Source of the DNA: Desulfarculaceae bacterium
Lineage (GTDB): Bacteria; Desulfobacterota; Desulfarculia; Desulfarculales; Desulfarculaceae
NCBI GenBank assembly: GCA_020444545.1
Contig: JAHLKT010000001.1
Span: forward strand, 806,001-870,000
DNA length: 64,000 bases
Direction: 5' to 3'
The notes below the pieces were generated by a model. The model was not told where the DNA came from and made no database searches. It was given only the letters and a program-made list of their open reading frames with translations. How positions within the stretch are numbered: the first letter of the stretch is position 1; the number at the start of each line of letters is the position of its first letter. The translations under genes were made by a program, and so were the position numbers. This document shows positions 62,936 through 64,000 of the stretch, one piece after another.

Positions 62936-64000
62936 ATGCGGCTTCGCCTGCCTGCCTGCGCCTGGTTGCTGACTGCCCTGCTCCTTTGTCCGGCCGTTGC
63001 CAACGCCGCCGCGTACAAGGTGCTGAACCTGCCCTCCCTGGGCTGCTCCCTGGAGCTGCCCGCCGCCTGGGTGGGTCACAAAAAGGGCAAGGCCCTGGTC
63101 TATTCCGGGGCCAAGGGCACAGATGAGTACCGCACCACCATCAGCCTTCAGGTTGTGAACCAGCGGGCCTACCCCAGCCTGCAAGCGGTGGCCGCCGATT
63201 ACATAAAACAATGGAAGAGCGGAGGGCGCTTTCAGCTGCTCACCCAGCAGAGCGGGACCGTGGGCGGGAGGCAGTCCGTGCTCCTGGCCGCGCGCTACAC
63301 CTACCAGGGCCGGACCTTCCACCAAGAGCAGATCATCATCTCGCGGCCGCCCTACTACTATTTGTTGGGCTACACCTCGCCCGAGGAGATACGCTCCCTG
63401 GGCAAGCCCCACATCCTGCACGCGGTGAAGACCTTCCGCTTCTTGCCCCTGCCCGCGCCCGGTTCCGCCGTTGCCAAGGCCCCCACCCCGGCAGCCGCTC
63501 GGCTGCGCCAAGAGCAGGCCAGCGTGGCCGCCTACGGCCCGGCCCTGCTCAAGCAGCTGGAGGGGCCGCTGTATTCCCACGCCTTTAACAACGGCACCCC
63601 CCAGGGCCGGGAGGTGGCCTCGGCCCACAACCTGATCGTGGCCGAGCTGGCCAAGACCCTGGCCGCCCAGGCCACGGCCCAGAAGCCTGCCCTGGAGTGG
63701 CTGGCCAAGCTGGGCGATTTGCAGCTCAAGCAGATGGCCCTGTTGGAGCAGGCCAAGGGCAAGTCCCCGGCCACGGCCGCCTGGTGGGCCAAGGCCAAGG
63801 CCCTGCTCAAGCAACAGATGGACTACACCGTGGTGCGCACCACCCAGCGGGGGGCGGTGGAAGGGGCGCTGATCGGCCAGGCCAAGCCCGCCGAGGCCAG
63901 CCTGAGCCTGGCCGGAGTGCAGATGCTGGCCAAACTGCAACTGGCGGTGAGCGACCAGCTGGCCCTGTTGCTCCAGGAGAACGACCGGCTCTGGGCGCCC
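62936..64000 (+). CDS. Exported protein of unknown function (3' partial)
   Basis: An open frame of 355 codons runs off the right edge with no stop. It begins MRLRLPACAWLLTALLLCP, a signal peptide cleaved near ANAAA. The first mature domain (about 27-165) has SLELPAAWVGHKKGKALV, TISLQVVNQRAYPSLQAV and HAVKTFRFLP, which recall the PsbP/DUF1795-like fold. A Pro/Ala linker then leads to an alpha-helical region rich in Leu, Ala and Gln. GGGGGGAT precedes the ATG. Its good promoter supports a real gene. Function unknown. Confidence 0.8.
   Translation, partial: MRLRLPACAWLLTALLLCPAVANAAAYKVLNLPSLGCSLELPAAWVGHKKGKALVYSGAKGTDEYRTTISLQVVNQRAYPSLQAVAADYIKQWKSGGRFQLLTQQSGTVGGRQSVLLAARYTYQGRTFHQEQIIISRPPYYYLLGYTSPEEIRSLGKPHILHAVKTFRFLPLPAPGSAVAKAPTPAAARLRQEQASVAAYGPALLKQLEGPLYSHAFNNGTPQGREVASAHNLIVAELAKTLAAQATAQKPALEWLAKLGDLQLKQMALLEQAKGKSPATAAWWAKAKALLKQQMDYTVVRTTQRGAVEGALIGQAKPAEASLSLAGVQMLAKLQLAVSDQLALLLQENDRLWAP

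Overview
The window is a GC-rich bacterial chromosome segment with tightly packed genes, ATGA stop/start overlaps and frequent GTG or TTG starts. The gene content points to an anaerobic or sulfur-metabolising Desulfobacterota (former Deltaproteobacteria) lineage, perhaps related to Desulfarculales. The evidence is a heterodisulfide-reductase-type iron-sulfur protein paired with an MvhD-type subunit, three DsrE-type proteins, a TAXI-type TRAP transporter, a FadL-type porin, many PAS sensor kinases and a gene that reads through an in-frame TGA as selenocysteine. The lineage is an inference from gene content, not from a marker phylogeny.

Layout. 1-3.5 kb: housekeeping run gatB (5' cut), mtnA, ilvE, closed by a strong terminator. 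3.5-3.9 kb: degenerate dispersed repeats. 3.9-12.7 kb, mostly minus strand: DUF3795 protein, engB, an aminotransferase, hisI-hisG, an AT-richer island with a small ORF plus GNAT that looks like a toxin-antitoxin pair, rlmN, a BASS-type transporter with a DsrE protein, and a DUF188 protein with an exported HAD phosphatase. 12.7-17 kb: a membrane hybrid histidine kinase co-transcribed with a periplasmic solute-binding protein. 17-24.9 kb: two glycosyltransferases, rpiA, a TlpA-like thioredoxin and a run of exported or membrane proteins. 25-27.9 kb: an ABC/DUF2318/small Cys-His protein operon likely to handle a metal. 28-39.6 kb: ppsR, HIT, SDR, a seven-PAS soluble kinase, an M20 peptidase with GNAT, a K+ channel and two tandem thioredoxin-fold proteins, then a FadL-type porin to 40.8 kb.

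41-43.8 kb is a redox/sulfur cluster: ArsR regulator, DsrE-like proteins, a LUD-domain protein and a FrnE/DsbA-type oxidoreductase whose first active-site cysteine is encoded by TGA, followed by a convincing bacterial SECIS-type hairpin (UPWC active site). 44-45.8 kb carries two near-identical sigma-54 promoters, exactly 1000 bp apart, in front of two exported low-complexity proteins, then a YHS-domain protein. 45.8-48.1 kb: HesB/IscA-like protein and the HdrD-like/MvhD pair. 48.4-54.3 kb: membrane protein, upp-uraA pyrimidine salvage and a giant DUF748/AsmA-like protein. 54.4-62.7 kb: an MFS exporter on the plus strand, then a six-gene minus-strand operon IclR / divergent EPSP-synthase-like enzyme / TAXI binding protein / DUF1850 / fused TRAP permease / MFS. 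This operon has a near-consensus promoter and an operator-like repeat at its head. The window ends inside a divergently transcribed exported protein.

The most notable items are the selenoprotein and its SECIS hairpin, the divergent EPSP-synthase-like gene built into a TRAP transport operon, the paired sigma-54 promoters, the DUF2318 metal module and the GNAT toxin-antitoxin-like pair.
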